Part shown: positions 15,447 through 26,106 of the stretch, piece after piece
How the letters are laid out: each line of letters begins with the position of its first letter
How positions within the stretch are numbered: the first letter of the stretch is position 1
IMG/VR virus record: IMGVR_UViG_3300034198_020347
Span: 1-36,249 of that record
Length of the DNA stretch: 36,249 nt
Origin: a virus
Direction: 5' to 3' (one strand)
Notes under the pieces: generated by a model
Told to the model about the DNA's origin: nothing
What the model saw: only the letters and a program-made list of their open reading frames with translations
Database searches by the model: none
Translations under genes and position numbers: made by a program

Positions 15447-18190
15447 TGTTGAAAAATAGTCAAAAAACATCGTTACGCATTCCATCGCAACTTCCTGAGT
15501 TTCTGCGGGACGATCCAACATATCAAAATTTTATTTTATTCTTGGAAGCTTATTATGAATGGATGGAACAAAATCAAGGAATTTTAGACCGATCAAAAAA
15601 TTTATTAAATTATAAAGATATTGATAAAACGTCTAATGAATTTTTGGATTATTTTTACAACGACTTTTTATCTTATTTTCCAAAAGAAATTTTAGCTGAT
15701 AAAGTAAAAGTTACCAAAATTGCAAAAGAGTTATATAAATCAAAAGGCACTCCCGCTTCTTATAAATTTCTTTTTAAAATTTTATATAATTCTGACGTAG
15801 ATTTTTTCTATACAAAAGACGCTGTATTGAGAGCTTCTTCTGGTAAATGGTATGTTGCTAAAAGTTTAAAAATTGCACAAATTGATGATAATTATGAATT
15901 GTTCAAGCAATTTTTAAACACTAAAAGTCTTAGGGTATTTGGTGAAACAACAAAATCCATTGCAGTAATTGAAAATGTTATACAGGCTGCCACTAAAATG
16001 GAAGTTTTTGTTTCAAATGTTGAACGTTTATTTCAATCTGGTGAAATTGTTCGTATTGTTGATACTAACAACCAAGATATTCTTTATGAGAGTTTACCAA
16101 TTAAAGGTAAAGTTGTTGGTCAAATTAGTCAAATTAAAATTGATCCAAACAATAGAGGACTATTATATCAGCCAGGAGATCCTGTTGTAGTACATGATGG
16201 ACTTTTATCAAATACTGCACATGGTGCGGTTGCAACAGTCGGTACTACAACTAAAGGTTCCATTCAAAGAATTTCTGTATTAAATGGCGGTTATGGTTAT
16301 CGCACCTATCCAAATACAACAATTAATATTACTAATTCCTTAGGTGCTGTTGCTGTTGTTGGAAGTTTAAATCCTGCAGCAAACGGCGTAGCAAACGTTA
16401 GTTTTGTGCCAACAGATTATATTGGTAAAAAAGCAGCAACTACTATTGGTGCACTTAATTATAACTTTTCAAATATTATAACATCAAATGCTAATACCAC
16501 ATTGGCTAATTCATTTACATTTACAAATTTTCAAACTTATCCAATATCTTCAGTTATTGTTCAAAACGGAGGTGCTGGTATCTCACAAATACCTCAAGTC
16601 TCCGCTCTATCATCGTATTATTCAGAAGATGACCAATATCGTGTCGATTTAAGAACTTTAGGTATATTGTCACCAATTCAAATTATTAATGGTGGTGATG
16701 GCTATGGTATTAATGATACAATTACATTGTCTGGTGGATCCGGATACGGTGCTTATGCAAATGTAACTGCTGTTGATGCTAATGGATCCATATTAGCCAT
16801 TTCATATGTTTATCCACCGAATGATACACCTCATCATTATCCATTAGGTGGAATGGGTTATAAAAATAATCAATTACCTAATTTAACAATCAATCCATCA
16901 AATATCTCAGCGGCAAATGCTTCGTTATATGTTCCTGGAATTTTGGGTGATGGTGCTACTTTTGCTGTGTCGGTTGACCGTGTTGGCGCAGTTACTTCAA
17001 TTAACATTACTGATGCGGGTGAAGATTATATTGCAACGCCAAACGTTTCTTTATTGGTACAAGATATTGTTGTAACAAATTTATCTTTGACAAATTTACC
17101 ACTTAAAGGTGATGCCGTTTATCAAGGCACAGACTTTATTAATTCAACATACCAAGGTTATGTAGACTCAATTAATCTTTTAACTCTTTTTGCTGATCCT
17201 GCCGACTCTCTTTGGACTTTAAGGGTTTACAATTATAGTTCTACACCAGACAATCAATTGGTTTTAAAAATTAACAACAAAGACCTTGAAATGACAATTT
17301 CACCGGATTACGACATTGTTAATTATGGTGACGGTACAGCCAGAGCAATTGCTTTATTCTTAAATGGTTTGGTTGTTAGCCAAGGTGAATATTTGGATAC
17401 AACGGGACAACCAAGTTCATATGATGTACTACAAAGCAACATTTATAATAATTACACATATGAAATTACTTTGGAAAAAGAGATTGCCAAGTATAGAGAT
17501 ACGCTATTAAATTTACTGCATCCAACAGGTACAAATGTTGTTGGTCGCTATGCATTGAAATCTAATGCTAATTTTAAATTTAGTAACACAAATCAAATGG
17601 AAAAAGGTTATCCGTTAAGTCATTATACTGATGGTATTGGAACCTATGTCACAATGACTTCCGATTGGTCAAATTATAGTAATAATATCGTAACTTTTGA
17701 AAATTTAAATGGCGTAAATTTAGATGATATAATTTCACCAAATGATTCAATAACAATAGTAACGTCAAATGGTTTCATCATACACTCACAAATAACAGAA
17801 GTTAATGCTGGAATGACTGGACAATCAAATACAGCAATATTAAAAAATAATACCTGGTTAACTTTTTCAAATGTATCTTATATCAGCGCTAACTCTGGAG
17901 AGGACGTCATAAATATAACATCATTGACCGACTCTTATAATATTATTAATAATGGAACATACAGTAATACATCTTATCCTTTAATGGACATCATTTATGC
18001 TGGAGATAAGATTTTAGTAGCAAATAATACCGAAAGAGTTGTCACCAATATTAATTATGAAAATGGAATTATAACCGTTGATTCTCCTCTAACAAGCAAT
18101 TCTAATTCATTGATGTCGGTAATAAGAACAATTCAAACTACCGATGTAAGGATTGATAAAATTATTAGTTCCGATTATTCGGAGTTTTAA
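15446..18190 (+). CDS. gp7: Baseplate wedge protein gp7
   Basis: gp7 family (T4 1032 aa, here 914), the clamp that joins two gp6 copies and carries gp8 and gp10. N-terminal hallmark: LRIPSQLPEFLRDDPTYQNF, ILFLEAYYEWMEQ, later DFLSYFPKEIL and SKGTPASYKFLFKILYNSDV, common to gp7 of aquatic T4-like phages. Residues ~279-540 contain several copies of the Gly-rich beta module (NGGYGYRTYPNTTINI, NGGDGYGINDTITLSGGSGY, INITDAGEDYIATPNVSLLV). The C-terminal region (EIAKYRDTLLNLLHPTGTNV, VGRYAL) is conserved in the family. The TAATG overlap with gp6 implies coupled synthesis. Confidence 0.92.
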   Translation: MLKNSQKTSLRIPSQLPEFLRDDPTYQNFILFLEAYYEWMEQNQGILDRSKNLLNYKDIDKTSNEFLDYFYNDFLSYFPKEILADKVKVTKIAKELYKSKGTPASYKFLFKILYNSDVDFFYTKDAVLRASSGKWYVAKSLKIAQIDDNYELFKQFLNTKSLRVFGETTKSIAVIENVIQAATKMEVFVSNVERLFQSGEIVRIVDTNNQDILYESLPIKGKVVGQISQIKIDPNNRGLLYQPGDPVVVHDGLLSNTAHGAVATVGTTTKGSIQRISVLNGGYGYRTYPNTTINITNSLGAVAVVGSLNPAANGVANVSFVPTDYIGKKAATTIGALNYNFSNIITSNANTTLANSFTFTNFQTYPISSVIVQNGGAGISQIPQVSALSSYYSEDDQYRVDLRTLGILSPIQIINGGDGYGINDTITLSGGSGYGAYANVTAVDANGSILAISYVYPPNDTPHHYPLGGMGYKNNQLPNLTINPSNISAANASLYVPGILGDGATFAVSVDRVGAVTSINITDAGEDYIATPNVSLLVQDIVVTNLSLTNLPLKGDAVYQGTDFINSTYQGYVDSINLLTLFADPADSLWTLRVYNYSSTPDNQLVLKINNKDLEMTISPDYDIVNYGDGTARAIALFLNGLVVSQGEYLDTTGQPSSYDVLQSNIYNNYTYEITLEKEIAKYRDTLLNLLHPTGTNVVGRYALKSNANFKFSNTNQMEKGYPLSHYTDGIGTYVTMTSDWSNYSNNIVTFENLNGVNLDDIISPNDSITIVTSNGFIIHSQITEVNAGMTGQSNTAILKNNTWLTFSNVSYISANSGEDVINITSLTDSYNIINNGTYSNTSYPLMDIIYAGDKILVANNTERVVTNINYENGIITVDSPLTSNSNSLMSVIRTIQTTDVRIDKIISSDYSEF

Positions 18191-18203
18191 ATAAATAAAA
18201 ATT

Positions 18204-19571
18204 ATGAACAATAAAAACTTATTAACATACAACGCTAAAGTAAATTCTGTTGGCCAGGTTTATTATTCTCCTGTGGCTGTACTACCTCCACCACTCTCAA
18301 CAGTAATTGGCACCACATATTGCTTTTTGGCACATATTGATCCTTGGGAAGATGATAATGATCCTCCACAACCACAACAGGATCAATCTTATTTAAAGAG
18401 TGTATTCAAAAGCATTTTTGTTGCTAAAAAAGTAACAATTAATGATTTAAGTCCTGTAATTGAAAGAATAAATTGGGAATCAGGAATAACTTACGATTAT
18501 TACCAAGATTCTGTTGATATGTTTGCTGTAGATTTAGAAGGAAAATTAGTTAAAAGGTTTTATGTAAAAAATAAATTTGACCAAGTATTTAAATGCTTGT
18601 GGAATAATAATGGTTCTCCTTCAACTTTTGAACCTTTCTTTCAGCCTGGAAATTATGGAACAAACAACATTTATACTGGTGTTGATGGGTATAAGTGGAA
18701 ATACATGTATACTATTGACATTGGACTTAAACAAAAGTTTATGGATATGAAGTGGATTCCTATACCTGAGGGTGCAAGCATTCCCAATACTCTCTCAACA
18801 ACTGCAGGTAGTGGTGACATTGAAGTTATTAACGTTACGGATAGTGGATCAGGATATGATCCAGCAAATTCATTAATTACTATTTCTATTACAGGTGACG
18901 GAACCGGCGCTGCGGCCGTTGCTGAAGTAATTGACGGTTCAATTGCTGAAATAGTTGTAACTAATGCAGGATCAAACTATACATTTGCAAACGTGTCAAT
19001 CATTTCTTCTGTTGGAACAGGAGCAATTGCAACCGCTCCAATATCACCCATTGGCGGCCATGCGTTTGATCCTATCTCGGAATTAGGATGTAGTCATATT
19101 ATGTTTACTTCTGAATTTAATGGTTCGGAAGGTGGTCTCATACCAGTTGATATAGATTATCGTCAAGTTGGACTGTTAATTAATCCTATTGCATTAAGTA
19201 CTGCTCCAAAACCAGCAGATGCACCAATATATAAAACAACTACTGATTTTATTGTTGCTCCTGGATTTGGTCAATATGTGGTAGATGATACAATATACCA
19301 AGGAACAAGTTTAGCCGAAGCTACTTTTTCAGCACGGATTTTAAGTTTTGATGTAGAAACCAATGTAATTCGCTTAATAAATACTGTAGGTACTCCAGTA
19401 TACAATGCTCCTGTCTTTTCGACCCTCACAGGAACAGTAAGAACTTTATTAAGTGTCAGCTTGCCTGATTTGCAACCGTTTTCCGGATATATGATTTATA
19501 TTGAAAACAGAACTGGTATTCAAAGAAGTTCCGATGGAATAGAACAATTTAGATTTGTATTAGGATATTAA
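18204..19571 (+). CDS. gp8: Baseplate wedge protein gp8, with inserted Gly-rich beta module
   Basis: gp8 family (T4 334 aa, here 455). gp8 dimers attach to gp7 at the wedge periphery. Typical motifs: YCFLAHIDPWEDDNDPPQPQ, then FVAKKVTINDLSPVIERINW, FYVKNKFDQVFKCLWNN, GYKWKYMYTID and KFMDMKWIPIP. The extra length is explained largely by residues ~210-280, a copy of the Gly-rich module (TDSGSGYDPANSLITISITG, DGTGAAAVAEV, NAGSNYTFANVSI). The Shine-Dalgarno is poor; the nearest GGAG is 19 bases before the ATG, inside the end of gp7. It is followed by the 2097-aa gene after 9 bases. Confidence 0.92.
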   Translation: MNNKNLLTYNAKVNSVGQVYYSPVAVLPPPLSTVIGTTYCFLAHIDPWEDDNDPPQPQQDQSYLKSVFKSIFVAKKVTINDLSPVIERINWESGITYDYYQDSVDMFAVDLEGKLVKRFYVKNKFDQVFKCLWNNNGSPSTFEPFFQPGNYGTNNIYTGVDGYKWKYMYTIDIGLKQKFMDMKWIPIPEGASIPNTLSTTAGSGDIEVINVTDSGSGYDPANSLITISITGDGTGAAAVAEVIDGSIAEIVVTNAGSNYTFANVSIISSVGTGAIATAPISPIGGHAFDPISELGCSHIMFTSEFNGSEGGLIPVDIDYRQVGLLINPIALSTAPKPADAPIYKTTTDFIVAPGFGQYVVDDTIYQGTSLAEATFSARILSFDVETNVIRLINTVGTPVYNAPVFSTLTGTVRTLLSVSLPDLQPFSGYMIYIENRTGIQRSSDGIEQFRFVLGY

Positions 19572-19580
19572 AGGAATAAA

Positions 19581-22500
19581 ATGTCTCTGAATTTTAACGT
19601 TGAACCATATTACGATGATTTTGACCCCACTAAAAATTATCATCGTATTCTTTTTAAACCCGGTTATGCGGTCCAAGCTAGAGAGTTAACTCAATCTCAA
19701 ACTATTCTTCAAGACCAAGTTACAAAATTTGCTGATAATATCTTCAAACAAAATTCACCTGTAACTGGTGGCCAGGTTACTACAAATTTTAATTGTTATT
19801 ATATTAAACTTAATGCAACATATAATGGTAGTACTATTGATGTTAATCAATGGAAAAATAAAATTATTCAAAATGCAGACGATACAATTTCTGCACAAGT
19901 TATTGCTGTTGCAGCTGCCACGGGCGGAGATCCTAATACTCTAATTATTTCTTATAAATCAGGTGAAAAATTTGGTGATAATGAAACTATTTACGACAGG
20001 TTTTCAAATTTAAGAGCTCAATCAATTGCAGATAATTCAACCGGTTTAAGTTCTGTTGCTTCTATTGCACAAGGTGTTTTTTACGTTTCTGGTAACTATA
20101 CTAGAGATGATGGTATAGTTATTTCCAATGGAATTTTTGTTCAAGTTAATCCGCAAACTATTCCTTTAGACAAGTATAGCAACACACCATCCAAACGTAT
20201 TGGTTTGAATATTACAGAAACTATCCAAGATTATGTTGGTGATACTTCATTATTGGATCCGGCAATTGGCGCTTCAAACTATCAAGCTCCAGGCGCAGAT
20301 CGTTATTTAATTACTTTAGAATTACAAACTCGTTCTTTTGATTTGGGTGATGATGAAGGATTTGTACAATTGGTTCGTGTTGAAAATGGAAATATTCAAA
20401 AATTAGTAGACGGTTCTGTTTATAATGTAATTGATGATTATTTTGCTAAACGTGATTATGAAACTAACGGCGATTATGTTGTTAATGACTTTAAATTAAC
20501 TCCAAAAACAAATGAAGATTCTGAATTATACACACTAAGTGTTGGTAAAGGTCTTGCTTATGTCCGTGGTTATCGTGTTGATTCTCAGGCACCGGTTGAT
20601 TTAGTTTCTAGTCGTGCAAGAACAACCGAAACAATTACCAATAATCCTGTTTCATTAAATTATGGTAGTTATTTTTATGTCGATAATGTCAATGGCGCTA
20701 ACACATATTTCTTTGATACAACTTCTTATGGACCAGTTGATTTTCATTGTGCTGCAGTAAATAAAGTTATTGTTGAAAATTTAAATTCTTATAATTCAAG
20801 TTTAGTTGCAACCGGATTCATTCGAGCATTAATATATGACCAGGATGATGGCACAGGTTTAGCAAACAATATTGTATATAAAGCTTATGTTTGTGATTTA
20901 CAGAACAATGTGGTAACAGCAAATGCTTTTTTTGCAACAACAAATACAATTACATTCCCAAGTTATTATCCTGATGACGATAATGCTTACGTTGGTGTCA
21001 ATATTTCAATTATTGATGGTACGGATGAGGGAGATTCTAGGGTAATTACAGCTTATAACGGCGCCACTAAAGTTGCAACAGTTAATCAAAATTGGACCGT
21101 AGTGCCGGACACCACATCCGTATTTTCTTTAAATTTTGATATTAAAGATATTGAAACAATTCTCTCTGTTAATAAAGTAAGTTATCCTGCTACAATTAAA
21201 GCAAAAGCTTCCATCTCAAATGAAAGTAAGCGTGGTGGCGTTTTTACTGGTGATACCATTTTGGAAAACCCATTAGTATCAGAATTGTTATTTACCATTG
21301 GTAGTCCTTATGTTTCAACTCTTACGAATACCGCATTTACAACACAACAAGAGTGGCGAAATGTGGCATTTACTTCCACGGGTGGAGGTGTGTCAGCCAC
21401 GCTGGCATATACTGGCGATTATAGTGGAGTAGTCCGTCATTTTGGAACGCCAGGATCAACTCTTTCCGCAAGTCTGGTTGAACAGAATTATACAATCGTT
21501 GTAACTAACCCTGGCGCTTCAACCTTTAATGTGGGTGATGTTGTTCCTTGGACAACTGCTGGTAGAACGGTATCTTTAGATGGTTCGGCTGCAACGGCAA
21601 CACTTAGCGCTACTGACGCTGGTGGTACATTTACTGCTGACATATTGGCCAAAGTCTTTGTTGTGGATGGAGACAACACCAGTCACATTTTAAAACTTAA
21701 ACATTTAATTACTGCGAACACATCTGTTGTTGCTTCTACTGGAACAACAGTAAATACTCATACCACGGTTGACGATACCACACTCACATCTACTGGCCAA
21801 ATTTATATTAATAATGCAGGATTGGTTACGCCGGGAACACCACAAAGTTTGTATCTTTCTGATGTTAAAAGAATTGTTAAAATTTTGGACACAGGATATG
21901 ACTATGTTGTTCCTACTACCAATACTTTAGGTAATTTCAAAAATATTACAAACAATTATATTTTTGATAATGGCCAAAGGGATAATTTTTATGACCATGC
22001 AAGTATCACATTAAAACCTGGCGCACCCCAGCCTAATGGAAATATTCTGGTGTTTGTTGACTACTATCAACATTCTGGTGGTGATGGATTCTTTAGTATT
22101 GCATCTTACGGAAATGAAGAATATCAAAGAATTCCACAATATATTAGTAAACACGGAATAACTTATTCATTAAGAGATTGTTTAGATTTTAGACCATCGA
22201 GAAAAAATGCTCAAGCAAGTTTTATTTTCCGTTATGCAAATTCAGCATCTAATTATGGAATTTTCTTGCCTGTCGATTTAACAAACTTTGATGGTAATTA
22301 CACATATTATTTGGGAAGAAAAGACAAATTAGTTTTAACAAAAGATAAGAGTTTTCAAATTGTTGAAGGAACACCTTCTGTTAATCCAATTTTCCCAGCA
22401 GAGCCTGATGGTGCTTTAGTGATTGCACAACTTGTTCACACACCATATACAGGATATATTCCAACTGAAGCACCTAACGGATATGTTCCAGATTTATCGA

Positions 22501-25500
22501 TACAAAAAGTCAAACATAAACGTTACACAATGCAAGATATTTCAAAACTTGAAGATAGAATCAATCAGGTCGCATACTACACCTCACTAAGTTTATTGGA
22601 ACAAAAAGCAAGTACATTGCAAATTCAAGATGCTTATGGTTTAAATCGTTTCAAAAATGGTATTATGGTGGATGACTTTTCTAGTTATTCTACTGCTGAT
22701 ACTGTAAGTAATGATTATAATGCTACAATTAATCGTAGAACTAAGCAAATGACCGCAACACAGGATGTTAAAAATTTCCCATTAAAAGCTTTGACATTAG
22801 CATACAATATGGGACTACCATCTGCGGCCACTTCAGCTGCATTGCAATATGCTGTTAATAAAGATGGATTTATAAATTATTTTAGTTTACCAATCAGTTC
22901 AACTTCCAATGTAGCAGTTCAAAAATTTGCTTCAAGAACAGTTAATGTTAACCCATTCTCATTTTCAACTCAAGAAGGTGTATTATCATTGTCTCCAAAC
23001 ATGGACAATTGGGTAGATACAAATTATTCACCGGCTTTGTTGATTACTGATCCAGATTTACAAGTATTTCGTGCCAATTCACAAGCAATTAATGTGATGA
23101 CTGCTGGCGACTGGCAAACCATTTCAGGTACCTCAATAACAACAACAACTGGTCCTGTTGAAGGCCACGGCGTTAATTGGTCTCCATTTGGTTTTGTTGG
23201 ATATGTTGCAACAAATACTTATTCATCAACAACCCAAAAACAAACAAATTATTTGGGAGCGTATGACAAGATTGGTAACACTTATTCTATTAATAATGGA
23301 TATATTACTGATATATCTGTGTTGCCATATATTCGACCACAACAAATAGTTGTTAGAGCGGAAAATCTATTATTTAATTCCACATTGGTGAGTTATTTTG
23401 ATAATATTAACGTGGACAAATATATCAGAAAAACTAATATTATTGAATTAACAGGTGTTACTGGTACGTTTAAAGAAAATGATGTAATTGGTTATTATTC
23501 TGGTGGATTATTTACTGGCACCGCACGTATCGTTGGAACATACATTTATCCAGACACAACTAAAGTAAGATTATATGTTGCTGCTGACCAATCCACAACA
23601 TCATATACAATTAACGGTACAATTCAAAATGCTTATTTTGATTCCAATGGTGTATATCAAACATCTGATGCTCAAGGTGCGCTAGATTCTTCTACACACT
23701 ATGGTGGAAGACTTGGCAATGCAATTACCACGACACAATTGCAATTATCATCAATGGCTTCAAATGTTGATGATTTTTACACAGGTAGCACAATTTATAT
23801 TTGTTCTGGTGCCGGCGCTGGCCAAGCTGCACAAATCACATATTATAGTGGCGTAGCTAAAGTGGCCGTCATAAACACAGCAATAACAGTATCTCCTGAT
23901 GACATCTATTCCATTGGCAGTTTCCGTTCAAATGAAGCTGGTTCATTCTTTGGTGTATTTAATTTACCTGAAAATACTTTTCATACGGGACAAAGAGTAT
24001 TGCGTATTGATAATAGCACCGGCGGAAATCAAGCTTCGGCTACAACGTATGCACAAGGTACTTACTATGCTGAAGGTTTACAAACGACATCACAAAGTTT
24101 GAACTTTGGTTCTTCTCCTGCTGGTGCTGCTGGTGTTTTTACACAAACAAACAGTAAAACAACGACAACAAGTGTAACAACATATTCTCCATGGGATCCC
24201 GTTGCGCAAACTTTTATCATTGATGGTTCAAATTATCCTAATGGTATTTTCTTAAATGACATTAAATTATTCTTTAGAACTAAAGCGCAAGATAACTCTC
24301 CTGTTACAATGTCGATTGTTGGTACATTAAATGGATATCCAAATGGACAAATATTGGATCATTCTATTGTTACTGTAACGCCAGACCAAATTAAGATATC
24401 TGAAAATCCACAATACTTAGATCCAAATGCAGCAACAACATTTAAGTTTAATGCTCCAGTTTATATTCAACCAAATGTATTGTATGCTATTATTGTTAAA
24501 TCAAATAGTAGCGGATATTTTTTGTGGACAGCATCAAATGGTGATACGGCAATTTCTTCTTCTGTTAAGAATTTACCAAATGATCCAACGCCAGCAACAA
24601 TTACTAAGATTGCTTCTTCTCCATATGTTGGGGGATTGTTTATTTCTCAAAATGCGCAAACATGGACAGCAGACCAAAATCAAAGTTTAATGTTTGTTGC
24701 AAATCGTGCGGTGTTTAATACATCATTATCACCAACTATTCAGTTTGTTGTACCTAAAAAATTACCACAAAGAACTTTAATTAACCAATCAGTTGATTAT
24801 TATCTAAATGCAAACTCAATATCAACCACAGCAGATGCCGTTTCAAATAATAGTATTTTAGTTGATGCATTTAATATTACAACAACCGATTTTACTCCGT
24901 CAACAACAAATATTCGTTATAATTATGGAGCTACTTTGGTTGGAGGGTCATCAGCTGGTCAAGCAACAGTTACACCAGGTAAATATGGTACATCAGCAAT
25001 CGATAACATTTATTTAAATGATGGTTTGGGTGAACGTGTTCTTGATGCCAATTCGATGACTTCATTCGTTTTGTATACCACATTGAGTTCAAATGATAAT
25101 TCAGTAAGTCCTATCATTTCTGATGCAGGTTTAACAACATACGCCATCACTTGGAATGTTAATAATTGCGAATTATCAAATAGTTTAATCACTCTGACAA
25201 ATGCTGGTGCTGGATATAATGTTAATACAACAAGTGTTATTATTTCTTCGCCAACGGGTCCAAGTGGATCACAAGCATATGCTGCAGCAAACGTTTCACA
25301 AAATGGTGTAATTACTTCTGTTTATATTACTTCACCCGGTTCTGGTTACATTGAAACTCCAACAGTTGAAATTGTTGATGCAAATTCTGCACCAGGAACA
25401 GGAGCAACAGCAATAATTACTGGTGAAACTTCTGCCGGTTCTGGTCCGGCGCTTGCTAAATATGTCACTAAGAAAGTTGTATTGGATAGTGGATTTGATT

Positions 25501-25874
25501 CTGGTGATTTAAATGTTTATTTGACTGCTTATCGTCCTGTAAATACCGATATTCAAGTATATTATAAGATTTTGAACAGATCGGATACTGATACTTTTGA
25601 AAGTAAACCTTGGAAATTAATGACTAAGATAAACAGTTCAGGATCATCTTTCTCTGAAACTCGAAATGATAATTATGAATATGTGTTTGCTCCCGGAACG
25701 GCAGGATTTGCTGATGGATATGTAACTTATACTGGTTCAAATGGACAAACATATACTACATTCAGTCAATTTGCTGTTAAGGTTATTTTAACAACAACAG
25801 ATAAAACTGCTGTGCCTTATGTTACCGACTTACGGGCCATAGCACTTCCCTCCAACGTAAACACAACGGTGTAA
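19581..25874 (+). CDS. Giant baseplate/fibre-attachment protein, DUF4815-like, 2097 aa
   Basis: Largest gene in the window. The N-terminus (MSLNFNVEPYYDDFDPTKNY, HRILFKPGYAVQARELTQSQ, TILQDQVTKFADNIFKQ) matches the DUF4815-type proteins of marine T4-like phages, found directly after gp8 where T4 has gp9/gp10. It probably serves in the baseplate periphery and fibre attachment. The middle is long beta-rich sequence with many Thr/Ser/Asn. A KRYTMQDISKLEDRINQVAY helix near residue 980 is typical of the family. Residues ~1873-1950 carry the Gly-rich module (TNAGAGYNVNTTSVIISSPT, SPGSGYIETPTVEIVD). The strong ribosome site AAAGGAATAAA precedes the ATG. Family placement is from memory of N-terminal motifs; the precise role is inferred. 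Confidence 0.85.
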   Translation: MSLNFNVEPYYDDFDPTKNYHRILFKPGYAVQARELTQSQTILQDQVTKFADNIFKQNSPVTGGQVTTNFNCYYIKLNATYNGSTIDVNQWKNKIIQNADDTISAQVIAVAAATGGDPNTLIISYKSGEKFGDNETIYDRFSNLRAQSIADNSTGLSSVASIAQGVFYVSGNYTRDDGIVISNGIFVQVNPQTIPLDKYSNTPSKRIGLNITETIQDYVGDTSLLDPAIGASNYQAPGADRYLITLELQTRSFDLGDDEGFVQLVRVENGNIQKLVDGSVYNVIDDYFAKRDYETNGDYVVNDFKLTPKTNEDSELYTLSVGKGLAYVRGYRVDSQAPVDLVSSRARTTETITNNPVSLNYGSYFYVDNVNGANTYFFDTTSYGPVDFHCAAVNKVIVENLNSYNSSLVATGFIRALIYDQDDGTGLANNIVYKAYVCDLQNNVVTANAFFATTNTITFPSYYPDDDNAYVGVNISIIDGTDEGDSRVITAYNGATKVATVNQNWTVVPDTTSVFSLNFDIKDIETILSVNKVSYPATIKAKASISNESKRGGVFTGDTILENPLVSELLFTIGSPYVSTLTNTAFTTQQEWRNVAFTSTGGGVSATLAYTGDYSGVVRHFGTPGSTLSASLVEQNYTIVVTNPGASTFNVGDVVPWTTAGRTVSLDGSAATATLSATDAGGTFTADILAKVFVVDGDNTSHILKLKHLITANTSVVASTGTTVNTHTTVDDTTLTSTGQIYINNAGLVTPGTPQSLYLSDVKRIVKILDTGYDYVVPTTNTLGNFKNITNNYIFDNGQRDNFYDHASITLKPGAPQPNGNILVFVDYYQHSGGDGFFSIASYGNEEYQRIPQYISKHGITYSLRDCLDFRPSRKNAQASFIFRYANSASNYGIFLPVDLTNFDGNYTYYLGRKDKLVLTKDKSFQIVEGTPSVNPIFPAEPDGALVIAQLVHTPYTGYIPTEAPNGYVPDLSIQKVKHKRYTMQDISKLEDRINQVAYYTSLSLLEQKASTLQIQDAYGLNRFKNGIMVDDFSSYSTADTVSNDYNATINRRTKQMTATQDVKNFPLKALTLAYNMGLPSAATSAALQYAVNKDGFINYFSLPISSTSNVAVQKFASRTVNVNPFSFSTQEGVLSLSPNMDNWVDTNYSPALLITDPDLQVFRANSQAINVMTAGDWQTISGTSITTTTGPVEGHGVNWSPFGFVGYVATNTYSSTTQKQTNYLGAYDKIGNTYSINNGYITDISVLPYIRPQQIVVRAENLLFNSTLVSYFDNINVDKYIRKTNIIELTGVTGTFKENDVIGYYSGGLFTGTARIVGTYIYPDTTKVRLYVAADQSTTSYTINGTIQNAYFDSNGVYQTSDAQGALDSSTHYGGRLGNAITTTQLQLSSMASNVDDFYTGSTIYICSGAGAGQAAQITYYSGVAKVAVINTAITVSPDDIYSIGSFRSNEAGSFFGVFNLPENTFHTGQRVLRIDNSTGGNQASATTYAQGTYYAEGLQTTSQSLNFGSSPAGAAGVFTQTNSKTTTTSVTTYSPWDPVAQTFIIDGSNYPNGIFLNDIKLFFRTKAQDNSPVTMSIVGTLNGYPNGQILDHSIVTVTPDQIKISENPQYLDPNAATTFKFNAPVYIQPNVLYAIIVKSNSSGYFLWTASNGDTAISSSVKNLPNDPTPATITKIASSPYVGGLFISQNAQTWTADQNQSLMFVANRAVFNTSLSPTIQFVVPKKLPQRTLINQSVDYYLNANSISTTADAVSNNSILVDAFNITTTDFTPSTTNIRYNYGATLVGGSSAGQATVTPGKYGTSAIDNIYLNDGLGERVLDANSMTSFVLYTTLSSNDNSVSPIISDAGLTTYAITWNVNNCELSNSLITLTNAGAGYNVNTTSVIISSPTGPSGSQAYAAANVSQNGVITSVYITSPGSGYIETPTVEIVDANSAPGTGATAIITGETSAGSGPALAKYVTKKVVLDSGFDSGDLNVYLTAYRPVNTDIQVYYKILNRSDTDTFESKPWKLMTKINSSGSSFSETRNDNYEYVFAPGTAGFADGYVTYTGSNGQTYTTFSQFAVKVILTTTDKTAVPYVTDLRAIALPSNVNTTV

Positions 25875-25875
25875 T

Positions 25876-26106
25876 ATGAGTTTAATTCCTGTAATTGATA
25901 CCACATATGTTAGAGATACTAACTCCAGAGCTCTTATTAATCAAGATAAATCTGGTCTTGAACGATATTTGGCCAAACGTAATCGATTGGCTGCTCAAAA
26001 AGAAGAAATAAATACAATCAAGTCGGATATAACAGATATCAAAGGTGATATCACAGAAATTAAACAACTGATGATGACATTAATAAAAAAAGGTTCAAAT
26101 GGCTAA
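25876..26106 (+). CDS. Small coiled-coil protein, 76 aa
   Basis: Short protein with an N-terminal extended part (SLIPVIDTTYVRDTNSRALI) and a C-terminal coiled coil with regular I/L spacing: INTIKSDITDIKGDITEIKQ, then LMMTLIKK. I know similar small proteins at this position in aquatic T4-like phages but no function. The stop overlaps the start of the fibre gene by 8 bases, so translation is coupled. It may be an oligomerising connector between the large baseplate protein and the fibre; that is inference. Confidence 0.75.
   Translation: MSLIPVIDTTYVRDTNSRALINQDKSGLERYLAKRNRLAAQKEEINTIKSDITDIKGDITEIKQLMMTLIKKGSNG

Noticed and set aside
18190-18197. AATAAATA before gp8 as a late promoter
   Set aside because: Only 6 bases between box and ATG, too short for a start and ribosome site.
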